Shown in pieces: positions 8,948-17,941 of a DNA stretch of 64,000 bases. Each line of letters begins with the position of its first letter. Positions within the stretch are counted from its first letter, which is position 1. A program made the translations under genes and the position numbers. The notes under the pieces were generated by a model. The model saw only the letters and a program-made list of their open reading frames with translations, did not search any database and had not been told where the DNA came from. The DNA comes from Phycisphaeraceae bacterium (lineage in GTDB: Bacteria > Planctomycetota > Phycisphaerae > Phycisphaerales > Phycisphaeraceae), in NCBI GenBank assembly GCA_040222855.1, contig JAVKCD010000019.1:124001-188000 (forward strand). Direction: 5' to 3'.

Positions 8948-9550
8948 ATGAGCGAACTAAGAGCAGATCATTACACCAGCCCATGGTCCAACGAGGAAGG
9001 AGCTGTGGCCGCCTGCATCAACCGCTGCCTCGAGGCCGCTGATTGGTCAGATTTCGCCACGATGCTCGACGAGTCTGAAGAACTCAGGGACGCGGTGACC
9101 GACGGCGAGTACGACCGCGTACTACTGCACTACGCGATCCCGTGGGACGAGTCCAGCTGGGCAATGTTTGGGATGGACTACGACTTCATCTGGACGGGTA
9201 GACCAACCGCTCGAGGGATTGAGTACTGGTATGGCGATGGCAACTCTGGTGCCGAAGAGCCCAGCGAAGTCAACACGGGTCTTCTTTCCCTGCGAGACGT
9301 CTACGTCCTCGAGCCCGGTGATCCGTTCGAGTACGACGGAACTACCGATGCCGAGGCGTTCTGGGATCACATCCTCGAACAGTCCGAGCAAGAGGGCGAA
9401 GAGAACGACGAGAGCGAGGAGGAGGACCGGGAAGTTCCCGAAGACAAGCTCGGCCATATCGCTCGGGTCCGCGTGGTCCAGAGCGTGTACCCCGAGGCCA
9501 GTGACTACCTGAAGCGGCTGGCAGCGCATTGGGTTAAGCAGCACGAATAG
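8948..9550 (+). CDS. Hypothetical acidic protein, 200 aa
   Basis: I do not recognise the family. The sequence is strongly acidic throughout, with a run of Glu/Asp around residues 137-160 (EQEGEENDESEEED) that is probably disordered. The N-terminal 120 residues are richer in Trp, Tyr and Gly (IPWDESSWAMFGMDYDF). A ribosome site GAAAGG precedes the ATG. It follows the 329-aa gene by 95 bases on the same strand, so cotranscription is possible but not required. No signal peptide is present. Confidence 0.7.
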   Translation: MSELRADHYTSPWSNEEGAVAACINRCLEAADWSDFATMLDESEELRDAVTDGEYDRVLLHYAIPWDESSWAMFGMDYDFIWTGRPTARGIEYWYGDGNSGAEEPSEVNTGLLSLRDVYVLEPGDPFEYDGTTDAEAFWDHILEQSEQEGEENDESEEEDREVPEDKLGHIARVRVVQSVYPEASDYLKRLAAHWVKQHE

Positions 9551-9712
9551 CCCCTCCGTGCCCCCAACGATAGCGGCAGATAGCAGTCTGCTCGCGTCCG
9601 TACAGTTGCCTGCATATCTCAACCACTCTCCTGCCTTAGCCCTGCAACACAACCGCAGGAACCTGCGCTTTAGCAACTACCTGCTAGACGACTAGCATCT
9701 CATCTTCAGCTC

Positions 9713-9949
9713 TATGAGTATGCCGGCAACGCCATCCGGCACGTACACCTTGAGGCGGCTCGTCCCGTTGGGGACCGCAACAACACCGACCTGAACCCCG
9801 GCCGCACCGTGGATCACGTGCTGGTCTACAACGTGCCCTCGGCGGCGACTGGAGCCCTGCGGCTGACGCTGGATATGTCTCAGCTCGGTAGCGCAGGAGA
9901 GGAAGGCCTGCCCATCTCGATTGATGAGGTGGCGGGGTTTGGGGACTAG
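9713..9949 (+). pseudogene. Orphan C-terminal coding fragment (remnant)
   Basis: From about 9713 to the TAG at 9949 there are 78 sense codons with clear coding character (AGNAIRHVHLEAARPVGD, NPGRTVDHVLVYNVPS, ISIDEVAGFGD) but no start codon and no upstream gene body. The residue pattern is like the tail of a beta-rich protein. It reads as the 3' end of a gene whose front was deleted, in line with recombination in this region. I cannot name the parent family. Confidence 0.55.
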
Positions 9950-9969
9950 GTTTCGTCTGCTTTAAAGAA

Positions 9970-10419
9970 TCACCTTCTACGGCTGCCTCGCGGGAAGTGT
10001 ACGCCCTTCTTATAGGCGTCGTTCGAATACCACTCGACACCTTCCTTGCGGGTTCGGTAGCTGGTGTCTTTGGAGCTGAAGTCGCTATACGCTTTGGATC
10101 TGTGGATAGCTGAACGCATATGTTCAATGCGTTTCGTCTTGGCTTCGCTTAAGGCTTGCTTATACCGTAGCCATAGCTTCTCGTACCTAGTTGTCTTCTT
10201 TACCACCTGACGCCGATTCACGACTCTCTGAAATCTCTTTTCACCTTCCGTCAATAAATTCTTGAGCCTTCCAGAAGCCAGTGCTTCCATGTAGGTGCCG
10301 TAGTTCTGAAGAAGACGCAGTTCTTCAGAAGTGAACTTACTTCGGTCAAAGTAATCGCTACTTGGGGGAAGGGGCATGGCCAAGCGAAGCGCTTTTTGCC
10401 TCTCTATTCTTGGTTCCAT
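9970..10419 (-). CDS. DUF413/MaoP-like small protein
   Basis: A basic 149-aa protein. Residues ~23-90 (YFDRSKFTSEELRLLQNYG, then LTEGEKRF and ELLW-like YEKLWLRY) match the general layout of the DUF413 (MaoP/YifE) family: an aromatic-Asp start, a helix ending LLQNYG, then TEGEKRF and a WLRY helix. MaoP in enterobacteria helps organise the Ori macrodomain, but members elsewhere are uncharacterised. The C-terminal ~50 residues are a Lys/Arg/Ser-rich extension. GC content is much lower than in flanking genes, suggesting acquisition. The family call rests on pattern memory only. Confidence 0.6.
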   Translation of the reverse strand: MEPRIERQKALRLAMPLPPSSDYFDRSKFTSEELRLLQNYGTYMEALASGRLKNLLTEGEKRFQRVVNRRQVVKKTTRYEKLWLRYKQALSEAKTKRIEHMRSAIHRSKAYSDFSSKDTSYRTRKEGVEWYSNDAYKKGVHFPRGSRRR

Positions 10420-10515
10420 AAAGCCAACCTAACATGACACTTACTTCATTACAAGGTCTTAGCTGAAACTATGTCTGCGTCATTTTTGACAAAACGGGGA
10501 CGATTGAACTCAGGC

Positions 10516-10605
10516 CTAACTCTCCCGTGAACCAGACACAGCCGCAGCATGCGGCGATAGAACCCGCTGCAAGCATGCGAGCCGAGAAAGGTCTTGGCGT
10601 GTCAT
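10516..10605 (-). pseudogene. Possible remnant of a transposase N-terminus
   Basis: A 29-codon frame beginning MTRQDLSRLACLQRVL. This opening resembles the first residues of ISNCY-type transposases, which start with a similar Met-x-x-x-[DE]-L-x-R-L-x-x-[IL]-Q-x-V-L pattern before a helix-turn-helix. The frame ends 13 codons later, so at most a truncated relic remains. Its ATG overlaps the TGA of the 41-codon frame upstream. No terminal inverted repeats were found. Confidence 0.3.
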
Positions 10606-10727
10606 CTCAGATCCCCTCGATACAGCAACTCCGGCTGTAGCGCATGCACCAGCTCGCGCAGCTCCGCGGCGCTCATGCCGGGCAGCGTGGCGATCCACCG
10701 GGTGCGTTCTTCACAGGTGAGTTCCAC
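10602..10727 (-). CDS. Small hypothetical protein, 41 aa
   Basis: A GTG-initiated frame with an AAGGA three bases upstream. The product (MELTCEERTRWIATLPGM, then SAAELRELVHALQPELL) is a compact helical sequence with coding-like residue choice. It ends in a TGA overlapping the next frame's ATG. It could be a true small protein or a fragment of a larger lost gene. No function can be given. Confidence 0.35.
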   Translation of the reverse strand: MELTCEERTRWIATLPGMSAAELRELVHALQPELLYRGDLR

Positions 10728-10739
10728 GAGTCCTTAACC

Positions 10740-10970
10740 ATGATTAACCCGGTGCGGTTCGAGCAGCTGCGATACGCCTGTCAGTATCACACGCTCAAGA
10801 CACACAGCAACGATCCCACGATCTGGGCCTGCTGGGATGCGGATCGGCTGGACTTGGGGCGGGTCGGGATCACACCAAGCCCCAGATATTTGAACACTCA
10901 CCGAGCGAAAGAGATTGCCTGGGATCAGGCGGTTCATCTTCTCGCGGAGCAGCCGATTCGTTCGCCCTGA
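10740..10970 (+). CDS. Small hypothetical protein, 76 aa
   Basis: A frame starting ATG at 10740 (MINPVRFEQLRYACQYHTLK) with plausible residue composition (IWACWDADRLDLGRVG). It ends four bases from the stop of the convergent PLD-helicase gene. There is no clear ribosome site and no recognised family. The start is divergent from the 41-aa frame by only 12 bases. A remnant is an equally good reading. Confidence 0.35.
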   Translation: MINPVRFEQLRYACQYHTLKTHSNDPTIWACWDADRLDLGRVGITPSPRYLNTHRAKEIAWDQAVHLLAEQPIRSP

Positions 10971-10974
10971 CCGC

Positions 10975-13900
10975 TCACGCCACCGAGCTCTTGGCGACCC
11001 GACTGACCCTCTGGGGCATCGCGTGCTCCAGCCGCCAGACGATGCTCACCGGCCGGCTCCCCTCGTGGGAGACATAACCCGCCGGCCCGAGGAACACGTA
11101 AGGCATCGCGAGTCCGCCCGGGCCGTGCTTGCGCTCGCGCACGAACAGCAGGGGGGTGTACCCCAACTCCCGGTGACGGAGGTACCGTTGGCCGGTCTTC
11201 GATTCGGCCGAGGTCGTGCTCTGCGACTGCCAGTGGAACAGGCGGTCGCTGATCGCGTAGTCCTCGTACATGGTCGTCGGCGAATAGGCGTCCTCGGTCT
11301 TCTGCAGCGTGACGAAGAACGCGTCAACCCGCTTCTCAGGAAGGTGCAAGACCCCTTCGCGGAAGTCTGGCCGACGGGTCTGCGTCCAGTGACCGAGCCC
11401 CACCAGGATCTCGTCCCGCGTGTAACGCGCGTGCAGCGCGAGCGGCCCGGTCAGAACTGCATCCAGCGGGCCGCCCACGGCCTGGGTGTGGCGAAGCCGG
11501 TAATCCAGCACAGCTTCTAGGTCGCTCACGACGCCGGGCTGTTCCTGCAGCCGCTGATCCGCCTCGTCGAGGCTCATGCCGGTACCGCCCGGGCCCCAGA
11601 GCGTCACGTGGAGCAGCGACCGCCTGAGATCTCCCAACGGATCGGCCGTGGCGTTGCTCTGCAGATAACTCTGAAGGAACCGGATCTGGGCGGGATCGTC
11701 GAGGTGCGCCAGCCGCCGGATGCCCTTGGCCAGCTGGTCCTCGTCGCGGACGTTCGGCTCCGAGACCAGCCCCGCCTCGTGCAGCAGCCGGCTCCAGAGG
11801 CCGCGCTTGAGGATCTCATCCAGCGTGGTGTCGAGGTAATCGAGCGCCTCGCGGAGACCCGGCGGCCGGCCGAGGTGCCTGCCGAGGTCGCGCAGGTCGC
11901 GGATCATCTGAGGACGGCGGAGGTTCAGCGACTGCCGCACGTTCTCCAGGACCCGCTGCTGGGCGACGCGCTCGAGCTGGATGAAGCAGCCCGAGGGCAG
12001 GTGCGGGAAGCCGCTATCGATCTCGTGTTCGAGCTTCCCAGCGGGGTCGGTGCTCAGGGCCCGGAACCGTGAGGCGAACCGGAACTCACGCCGCTGGGCC
12101 CCGATGAAGTCCAGGACCGTCAGGCATTCTTTCTCATCGTGCAGCCGCAGGCCCCGGCCCAGCTGCTGGAGGTAGAGCGTCAGGCTCTCGGTCGGCCGCA
12201 AGAACAGCACCGTGTCCACCTCGGGGATGTCGACGCCCTCGTTGTAGAGGTCAACCACGAAGATGAAGTTGATCTCCCTGCGGACCAGCCGGTCACGGGC
12301 CGAGCGTCGCTCCGCGTCCGAGCTCTCGGACGACAGGCTCATCGCGGGCACGCCGTGCTGGTTGAAGAACCGCGCCATGAAGCCCGCATGGGCGATCGAG
12401 ACGCAGAAGCCCAGACCCCGCGACGCTCGCGGATCCAGCAGGGTCTGGTGCACCTTCTCCAGCACCAGGCCCGCACGGACGTCGTTGCCGGTGTACAGCT
12501 GATCCAGATCCTCGACGCTGTAGCCGCCGCGTTGCCAGCGGATGCCCTGAAGATCCACACTGTCGGCGACGCCGAAGTAGTGGAACGGGCAGAGCAGCCG
12601 GCGTTCGATGGCGTCGGGCAGCCTCACCTCGGCGGTCGCCTCGCCGCCAAAGTGCCGCAGCACGTCCAGCCCATCGGCCCGCTCGGGGGTAGCGGTTAGC
12701 CCAAGCAGCACCCTGGGCCGGATCCGCTCGAGCAGCCGCTGGTAGCTCGGGGCCGCGGCGTGATGGAACTCGTCGATGACGACGTAGTCGTAGCGATCAG
12801 GAGGCAACTGGTGCAGCCCCCGGCTGTTGTAGCTCTGGATCGAGCAGAACAGGTGGTCGTGCTGTTCGGGGCGTTCGCCGCCCACCAGCAGGTCCCCGAA
12901 GTTCTGGTCCCGCAGGATTCCCCGGAAGGTGCCGAGAGCCTGCCGCAGGATCTCCTCGCGGTGGGCGATAAACAGCAGCGAAGGACGCGAGCCCGCGGCC
13001 CATCGGTGGTAGTCGAAGCCCGCGATCATCGTCTTGCCGGTGCCGGTCGCCGCGACCACCAGATGTCGGTGCTTGTCCTGGACCCGCCGCTCGGCGGCAA
13101 GGGCATCAAGGATCTCTTCCTGGAACGGGTAAGGTCGCAGGTCGAACGCCGGCATCTCGCCCATCGACACCACGCCCCGCTGCTTCTCGCGATGGATGGC
13201 CTGACGCAGTCGATCCGGGGCATCCGCGGCATAAGCCTCGAACTCAGCGTCATTCCAGTAGCTCTCGAACGTGGCGGTGACCTTCTGCCAGAGATGCGGC
13301 AGCTCGTACTGGCTGATCTTGCTGGTCCACTCCAGACCCTCGGACAGCGCGGCCCGGGAGAGGTTCGCCGAGCCGACATAAGCGCTGCCGAACCCCGTGG
13401 CCCGGTGCACCAGGTACGCCTTGGCGTGCAGGCGGGTCCGCTCGGTGTCGTAGGAGACCTTGATCTCGGTGTGATCGAGCGCGGCCAGGGCCTCGATCGC
13501 CCTGGGGTCGGTCGCGCCCATGTAACTGGTCGAGATGATCCGCAGCCGGGGCAGGCCCTCGGGGTGAGGCGTCGCCGTGAGGCTCCTCAGGCTCTCGAGC
13601 AGCAGCCGCAGGCCGCTCCACTTGATGAACGAGCAGAGGATGTCCACCCGATCCGTGGCGGCGAACTCCGCGGCCAGCTGCGAGGCGAGCGAGGGATCGA
13701 CCCGCGTGCCGGTGAGCAGCGCCGAGCGCGCCAGCGGGGTGTCGGGCCGCTTCAGGGAGCCGGGATGATCCGACGCGTGCACCGCCAGCAGCCGCCGCAG
13801 CGGGCTGTCGAGCCTGAAACGCTCGCCCCAGTCATCACCCAGCTCTTCTCGGAGCGTCGCGATCAGCCGATCCACCAGCCGCCGCTGCTTCTCCGCAGCC

Positions 13901-14103
13901 TCCTTGCCCCGCAGGGTCGAGAGCGACAGGGCCAGCAGGTGCTCGAGATGCTGAGCGATCGCCGCATGGGCCTCGTCGGCATCAACCTCCGACGCGTCCT
14001 CGGGCCGAAGCCCGCCGACTCGGTCGAGCCGCTCGCGCAGGGCGACCGTCAGGAGCTGGTCGTACAGACCGGGGGGCAGCCCAGAGGAGTCGGGTTGAGT
14101 CAC
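10975..14103 (-). CDS. DEAD/DEAH helicase with N-terminal PLD nuclease and C-terminal DUF3427
   Basis: I place the start at the GTG at 14103 (1042 aa). The longer frame to 14295 enters the RND pump gene and has no protein character there. Domain order: helical N-terminus; a phospholipase D-like domain (SFIKWSGLRLL at ~158, HAKAYLVHR at 226-234, YVGSANLSR at 242-250); SF2 helicase with Walker A TGTGKT (353-358), DEFHH (444-448), LLGLTATPERADG (~462), and the QQLGRGLRLHDEKECL helicase motif VI; then a ~350-aa DUF3427-type C-terminus ending with FLGPAGYVSHEGSRPV. This architecture is widespread in bacteria and often found in defence islands. It probably cleaves or remodels DNA, but the substrate is unknown. 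Confidence 0.9.
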   Translation of the reverse strand: MTQPDSSGLPPGLYDQLLTVALRERLDRVGGLRPEDASEVDADEAHAAIAQHLEHLLALSLSTLRGKEAAEKQRRLVDRLIATLREELGDDWGERFRLDSPLRRLLAVHASDHPGSLKRPDTPLARSALLTGTRVDPSLASQLAAEFAATDRVDILCSFIKWSGLRLLLESLRSLTATPHPEGLPRLRIISTSYMGATDPRAIEALAALDHTEIKVSYDTERTRLHAKAYLVHRATGFGSAYVGSANLSRAALSEGLEWTSKISQYELPHLWQKVTATFESYWNDAEFEAYAADAPDRLRQAIHREKQRGVVSMGEMPAFDLRPYPFQEEILDALAAERRVQDKHRHLVVAATGTGKTMIAGFDYHRWAAGSRPSLLFIAHREEILRQALGTFRGILRDQNFGDLLVGGERPEQHDHLFCSIQSYNSRGLHQLPPDRYDYVVIDEFHHAAAPSYQRLLERIRPRVLLGLTATPERADGLDVLRHFGGEATAEVRLPDAIERRLLCPFHYFGVADSVDLQGIRWQRGGYSVEDLDQLYTGNDVRAGLVLEKVHQTLLDPRASRGLGFCVSIAHAGFMARFFNQHGVPAMSLSSESSDAERRSARDRLVRREINFIFVVDLYNEGVDIPEVDTVLFLRPTESLTLYLQQLGRGLRLHDEKECLTVLDFIGAQRREFRFASRFRALSTDPAGKLEHEIDSGFPHLPSGCFIQLERVAQQRVLENVRQSLNLRRPQMIRDLRDLGRHLGRPPGLREALDYLDTTLDEILKRGLWSRLLHEAGLVSEPNVRDEDQLAKGIRRLAHLDDPAQIRFLQSYLQSNATADPLGDLRRSLLHVTLWGPGGTGMSLDEADQRLQEQPGVVSDLEAVLDYRLRHTQAVGGPLDAVLTGPLALHARYTRDEILVGLGHWTQTRRPDFREGVLHLPEKRVDAFFVTLQKTEDAYSPTTMYEDYAISDRLFHWQSQSTTSAESKTGQRYLRHRELGYTPLLFVRERKHGPGGLAMPYVFLGPAGYVSHEGSRPVSIVWRLEHAMPQRVSRVAKSSVA

Positions 14104-14173
14104 GGGGCCAGGATAGCGGATCCGTGGCTGGCGTCGTAAGCCGCGACATGCACTGCGGCAGGCCCGTGCTGGT

Positions 14174-17100
14174 CTAGCTGCTTGCTCGGATCTTGATTTC
14201 TTCCACCCAGCTGTAGAGGACGGGCACGACAAAGAGCGAGAGCAGGGCGACGGCCATACCGCCGAAGGTGGGGATGGCCATGGGCACCATGACATCGGAG
14301 CCGCGCCCGGTGCTGGTGAGGACGGGCAGGAGCGCGAGGATGGTGGTCGCGCTGGTCATAACCGCGGCGCGGATGCGCAGCCGGCCGCCGTCGATCACGG
14401 CGTGTCTGATGGTGTCGATCGAGCCGCGATCGGTCTCATCGAGGGATTGCCGGATACGAGTGGCCATGATGACGCCGTTGTCCGCGGCGATGCCAAAGAG
14501 CGCGAGAAAGCCGACCCAGACAGCGACGGAGAGGTTGAAGGTCTGGACCTGGAAGAGCTGACGCAGTTCAATCCCGAGGGGTGCGACGTTGAGGAACCAG
14601 GGCTGGGCGTAGAGCCAGAGCATCAGGAACCCGCCGCCCCAGGCGACGAAGACTCCTGAAAACACGATGAGCGTGACAGCGACGCTGCGGAAAAGGAAGT
14701 AGAGCAGGAGGAAGATGATGCTCAGGGTCAGGGGCAGAGCAATAGCGAGTGTGCGCGCGGCACGGACCTGGTTCTCGTAGGACCCGCCGAAGGCATAGGT
14801 CACGCCGGGAGGCACTTCCAGTGATCCATCGTCGATCTTCTCCTGGATGTGGTCTCGAGCGTCGTTGACCACGGTGACCTCGGCGACATCTGGCTGGCGG
14901 TCGAAGAGGACGTAGGAGACGAGGAAGGTGTCCTCGCTCTTGATGACCTGGGGTCCGCGTCGGTATTCGATGGTGGCGAGTTGATCGAGCGGGATCTGCA
15001 CGCCGGACGGCGTCGGGACGAGGATGCTGCCGAGCGTGTCTGGCTGGTCACGGAGCTCGCGGAGGTAGCGGATGCGGACCGGGTAGCGTTCACGGCCCTC
15101 GACGGTCATCGTGAGGGGCTTGCCGCCGATGGCGACCTCGATCACCGACTGGACATCAGCGATACGCAGTCCGTAGCGCGCGATGCGCTCGCGATCGATC
15201 TCGATCTCCAGGTAAGGCTTGCCGACCACGCGGTCGGCGAAGACCGACTCGGGCTTGATGGATGGGACCCGCTGGAGGATGCGTTCGAGCTCAAGACCGA
15301 AGGCCTCGATGGTGTCGAGATCGGGGCCGTAGACTTTGATGCCCATAGGCGCACGGAAGCCGGACTGGAGCATGACGATACGCGTCTCGATGGGCTGGAG
15401 CTTGGGGGCGCTGGTGACGCCGGGCATCCGGGCTGCCTCGGCGATGGCGTCCCAGATGTCCTGAGGCGAACGGATCTCGTCGCGCCACTGGCGATAGGGT
15501 CTGCCGTCGTCGTCTTCAATGAGTTGGTCCTGCTCATCGCGTTCGAAGGCCTCCGAAACGCGGTCGTAGCGGAAACGTTTGGGTCTGCCATCTTCATCGG
15601 TGATGTACTCGCTTCGGTACTGGATGATGGTCTCAACCATGGAGAGCGGGGCCGGATCGAGTGGGCTGTCGACGCGGCCGATCTTCCCGACGGCCTGCTC
15701 GACCTCGGGGACGCTCATGATTCTTCGGTCGAGCTCGCGGAGGATGTCGGTCGCCTCGCCGATGGACACGTGGGGCATGGTGGTCGGCATGTACAGAAAG
15801 CTGCCCTCGTCCAGCGTGGGCATGAACTCGCTGCCGAGGCCGGGGAAGGCGTTGGCCACCTGACGGATCGGAGCGCTCTCGCGAACGGTCTGCGGCAGCC
15901 AGCCGAGCACGCGATCGAAGCCGAGCCAGATGGTGACGCCCAGCAGAACGATCAAGAGTGAGGGACTCAGCGCAATCAGCTTGTGACGCAGACACCAGGC
16001 GAGCATCGTGGGAAAGGCGATGCGATAGAGATAGAAGAGCAACAGCAGCCCACCAACGATGACAGCGATGAAGAGGCTGTTGCCCCATCGTCCGGCCTCC
16101 GGGCCGATGGGCATCCAGGCCTCCGCGAGCGCCACCAGCACCACGAGCACGACAATCAGGTTGGCGATGCGGTAGGACCAAGTCGTCAGAACCGGCGTGA
16201 GCCAAGGCCGCCCCAAGTGGAACAGACCCAGCAGCACGAGCACCAGGCCGAGGACCAGATTCAGCAGGCTCAGGACAAACAGGCCCGCGACCAGGGTGAG
16301 GGCCGCGAGGACGCCGATGGTTCGCTGCGCGTGTGCCTTCTGCCCGAAGAGCAGATGCGCCGCGGCGGGGAGGATCGTGAGGGCGATGAGAATCGACGCG
16401 ATCAGCGCCATGGTTTTGGTCCATGCCAGCGGCTGGAAGAGCTTGCCCTCCGCGGCCTGCATGGTGAAGACCGGCAGGAATCCGACGACGGTGGTCGCGA
16501 CGGCGGTCAGCACCGCACCGCCGACTTCGGCCGAGGCGCGGTAGATCACGTCCAGTCGGTTGTCGCTCTCGCCCGCCTCATCGAGCCGACGGAGGATGTT
16601 TTCGGTGAGCACGATGCCCATATCGACGATCGTGCCGATGGCGATCGCGATGCCCGAGAGCGCAACGATGTTGGCATCGACGCCCACGAGTTTCATCCCG
16701 ATGAACGTCATGAGCACAGTAATGGGCAGCATGGCGCTGATCAGCAGGCTGCTGCGCAGGTGCATGACCATCAGGACGACGACGATGATGGTGACCAGCA
16801 CCTGCTGGGTGATCGCGTCACTGAGGGTCGCCAGGGTCTCACGGATCAGACCGGTCCGGTCATAGAAGGGCACGATCTTGACGCGGCTGACGGTGCCGTC
16901 TTCGAGGGTGCGCTGCGGCAGGCCCGAGGCGATGTCGTCGATCTTGTCACGGATGCGTTGGATGACCGCCATCGGATTGGCTCCGAAGCGCACGACAACG
17001 ACTCCGCCGACGGTCTCACGGCCCTCACGGGTAAGGACACCGCGTCGCAGTGCCGGCCCGAGCCCGACACGAGCGATGTCGCGGATGAGGATGGGCTGGC

Positions 17101-17941
17101 CCTCTCGGGCGGTCACGGCGGTCTGTTCGAGGTCCTTCACGCTCTGGATGAAGCCGAGGCCACGGACGATGTACTCGACCCGATTCACCTCCAGCGTTCT
17201 GGCTCCGACATCGAGATTGCTCTGGCGGACCGCGGCGATGACCTGATCGAGCGTGATGCCCGCGGCACGCATAGCGTCGGGATCGACATCGACCTGATAT
17301 TCCCTCACGAAGCCGCCGATCGAAGCGACTTCGGCGACACCTTCGACACTCGCCAGCTGGTAGCGCACGGTGAAGTCCTGCAGCGACCTCAGCTCCTGAG
17401 GGTCCCAGCCGCCGACGATCGCGCCGTCCGGATCGACACCCTCAAGCGAGTACCAGAACACCTGGCCCAGCGCGGTCGCGTCGGGACCGAGAGAGGGCTT
17501 GACAGCTTCCGGCAGCGTGCCCGCCGGCAAGGCGTTGAGTTTCTCGATGAGTCGTGAACGCGACCAGTAGAACTCGACGTCCTCCTCGAACACCACGTAG
17601 ATGGTTGAGAAGCCGAAGGCCGAGTAGCTGCGGATGTCCTTGACGCCCGGCACGCCGAGCAGGGCGACCGTGAGCGGGTAGGTGATCTGATCATCGATGT
17701 CCTGCGGGCTTCGCCCGGGCCATTCGGTGAAGACGATCTGCTGGTTCTCGCCGAGGTTGGGAATGGCATCGACGGGCACGCGATCACGAGGCAGGCCGCC
17801 CAGATCCCAGCCAAAGGGCGTGACCATGAGGCCCCAGAGCAGGGTGCCTGCGAGCAGGATCGCGACGACCAGCTTCTGTTCGAGGCAGAAGCGGATCAGG
17901 GCGTTGAGGGGGCTGCGCGGCGGATCGGGAGTGTCACTCAT
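14174..17941 (-). CDS. cusA: Heavy-metal RND efflux pump, CusA/CzcA family
   Basis: A 1255-aa inner-membrane proton antiporter that would export Cu(I)/Ag(I) or a similar ion through CusB and the outer-membrane channel. It has a first membrane helix at ~27-46, the RND porter opening (IVFTEWPGRSPQDIDDQITYP is its hallmark), the helix-4 proton-relay sequence GIAIAIGTIVDMGIVL at ~435, and GIAADNGVIMATRI near the C-terminus. It is longer than E. coli CusA (1047 aa). The extra length is mainly a block of three to four additional membrane helices and a spacer around residues 540-690. The start overlaps the end of cusB by 8 bases. The metal is inferred from the operon, not from the protein alone. Confidence 0.93.
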   Translation of the reverse strand: MSDTPDPPRSPLNALIRFCLEQKLVVAILLAGTLLWGLMVTPFGWDLGGLPRDRVPVDAIPNLGENQQIVFTEWPGRSPQDIDDQITYPLTVALLGVPGVKDIRSYSAFGFSTIYVVFEEDVEFYWSRSRLIEKLNALPAGTLPEAVKPSLGPDATALGQVFWYSLEGVDPDGAIVGGWDPQELRSLQDFTVRYQLASVEGVAEVASIGGFVREYQVDVDPDAMRAAGITLDQVIAAVRQSNLDVGARTLEVNRVEYIVRGLGFIQSVKDLEQTAVTAREGQPILIRDIARVGLGPALRRGVLTREGRETVGGVVVVRFGANPMAVIQRIRDKIDDIASGLPQRTLEDGTVSRVKIVPFYDRTGLIRETLATLSDAITQQVLVTIIVVVLMVMHLRSSLLISAMLPITVLMTFIGMKLVGVDANIVALSGIAIAIGTIVDMGIVLTENILRRLDEAGESDNRLDVIYRASAEVGGAVLTAVATTVVGFLPVFTMQAAEGKLFQPLAWTKTMALIASILIALTILPAAAHLLFGQKAHAQRTIGVLAALTLVAGLFVLSLLNLVLGLVLVLLGLFHLGRPWLTPVLTTWSYRIANLIVVLVVLVALAEAWMPIGPEAGRWGNSLFIAVIVGGLLLLFYLYRIAFPTMLAWCLRHKLIALSPSLLIVLLGVTIWLGFDRVLGWLPQTVRESAPIRQVANAFPGLGSEFMPTLDEGSFLYMPTTMPHVSIGEATDILRELDRRIMSVPEVEQAVGKIGRVDSPLDPAPLSMVETIIQYRSEYITDEDGRPKRFRYDRVSEAFERDEQDQLIEDDDGRPYRQWRDEIRSPQDIWDAIAEAARMPGVTSAPKLQPIETRIVMLQSGFRAPMGIKVYGPDLDTIEAFGLELERILQRVPSIKPESVFADRVVGKPYLEIEIDRERIARYGLRIADVQSVIEVAIGGKPLTMTVEGRERYPVRIRYLRELRDQPDTLGSILVPTPSGVQIPLDQLATIEYRRGPQVIKSEDTFLVSYVLFDRQPDVAEVTVVNDARDHIQEKIDDGSLEVPPGVTYAFGGSYENQVRAARTLAIALPLTLSIIFLLLYFLFRSVAVTLIVFSGVFVAWGGGFLMLWLYAQPWFLNVAPLGIELRQLFQVQTFNLSVAVWVGFLALFGIAADNGVIMATRIRQSLDETDRGSIDTIRHAVIDGGRLRIRAAVMTSATTILALLPVLTSTGRGSDVMVPMAIPTFGGMAVALLSLFVVPVLYSWVEEIKIRASS

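Noticed and set aside
12760-14139. Plus-strand frame of 459 codons opposite the PLD-helicase
   Set aside because: Antisense of a GC-rich gene; no ribosome site or recognisable domain.
15983-17557. Long plus-strand frame (524 codons) opposite cusA
   Set aside because: Asp/Gln/His/Arg-rich antisense frame; the RND pump is unambiguous on the minus strand.
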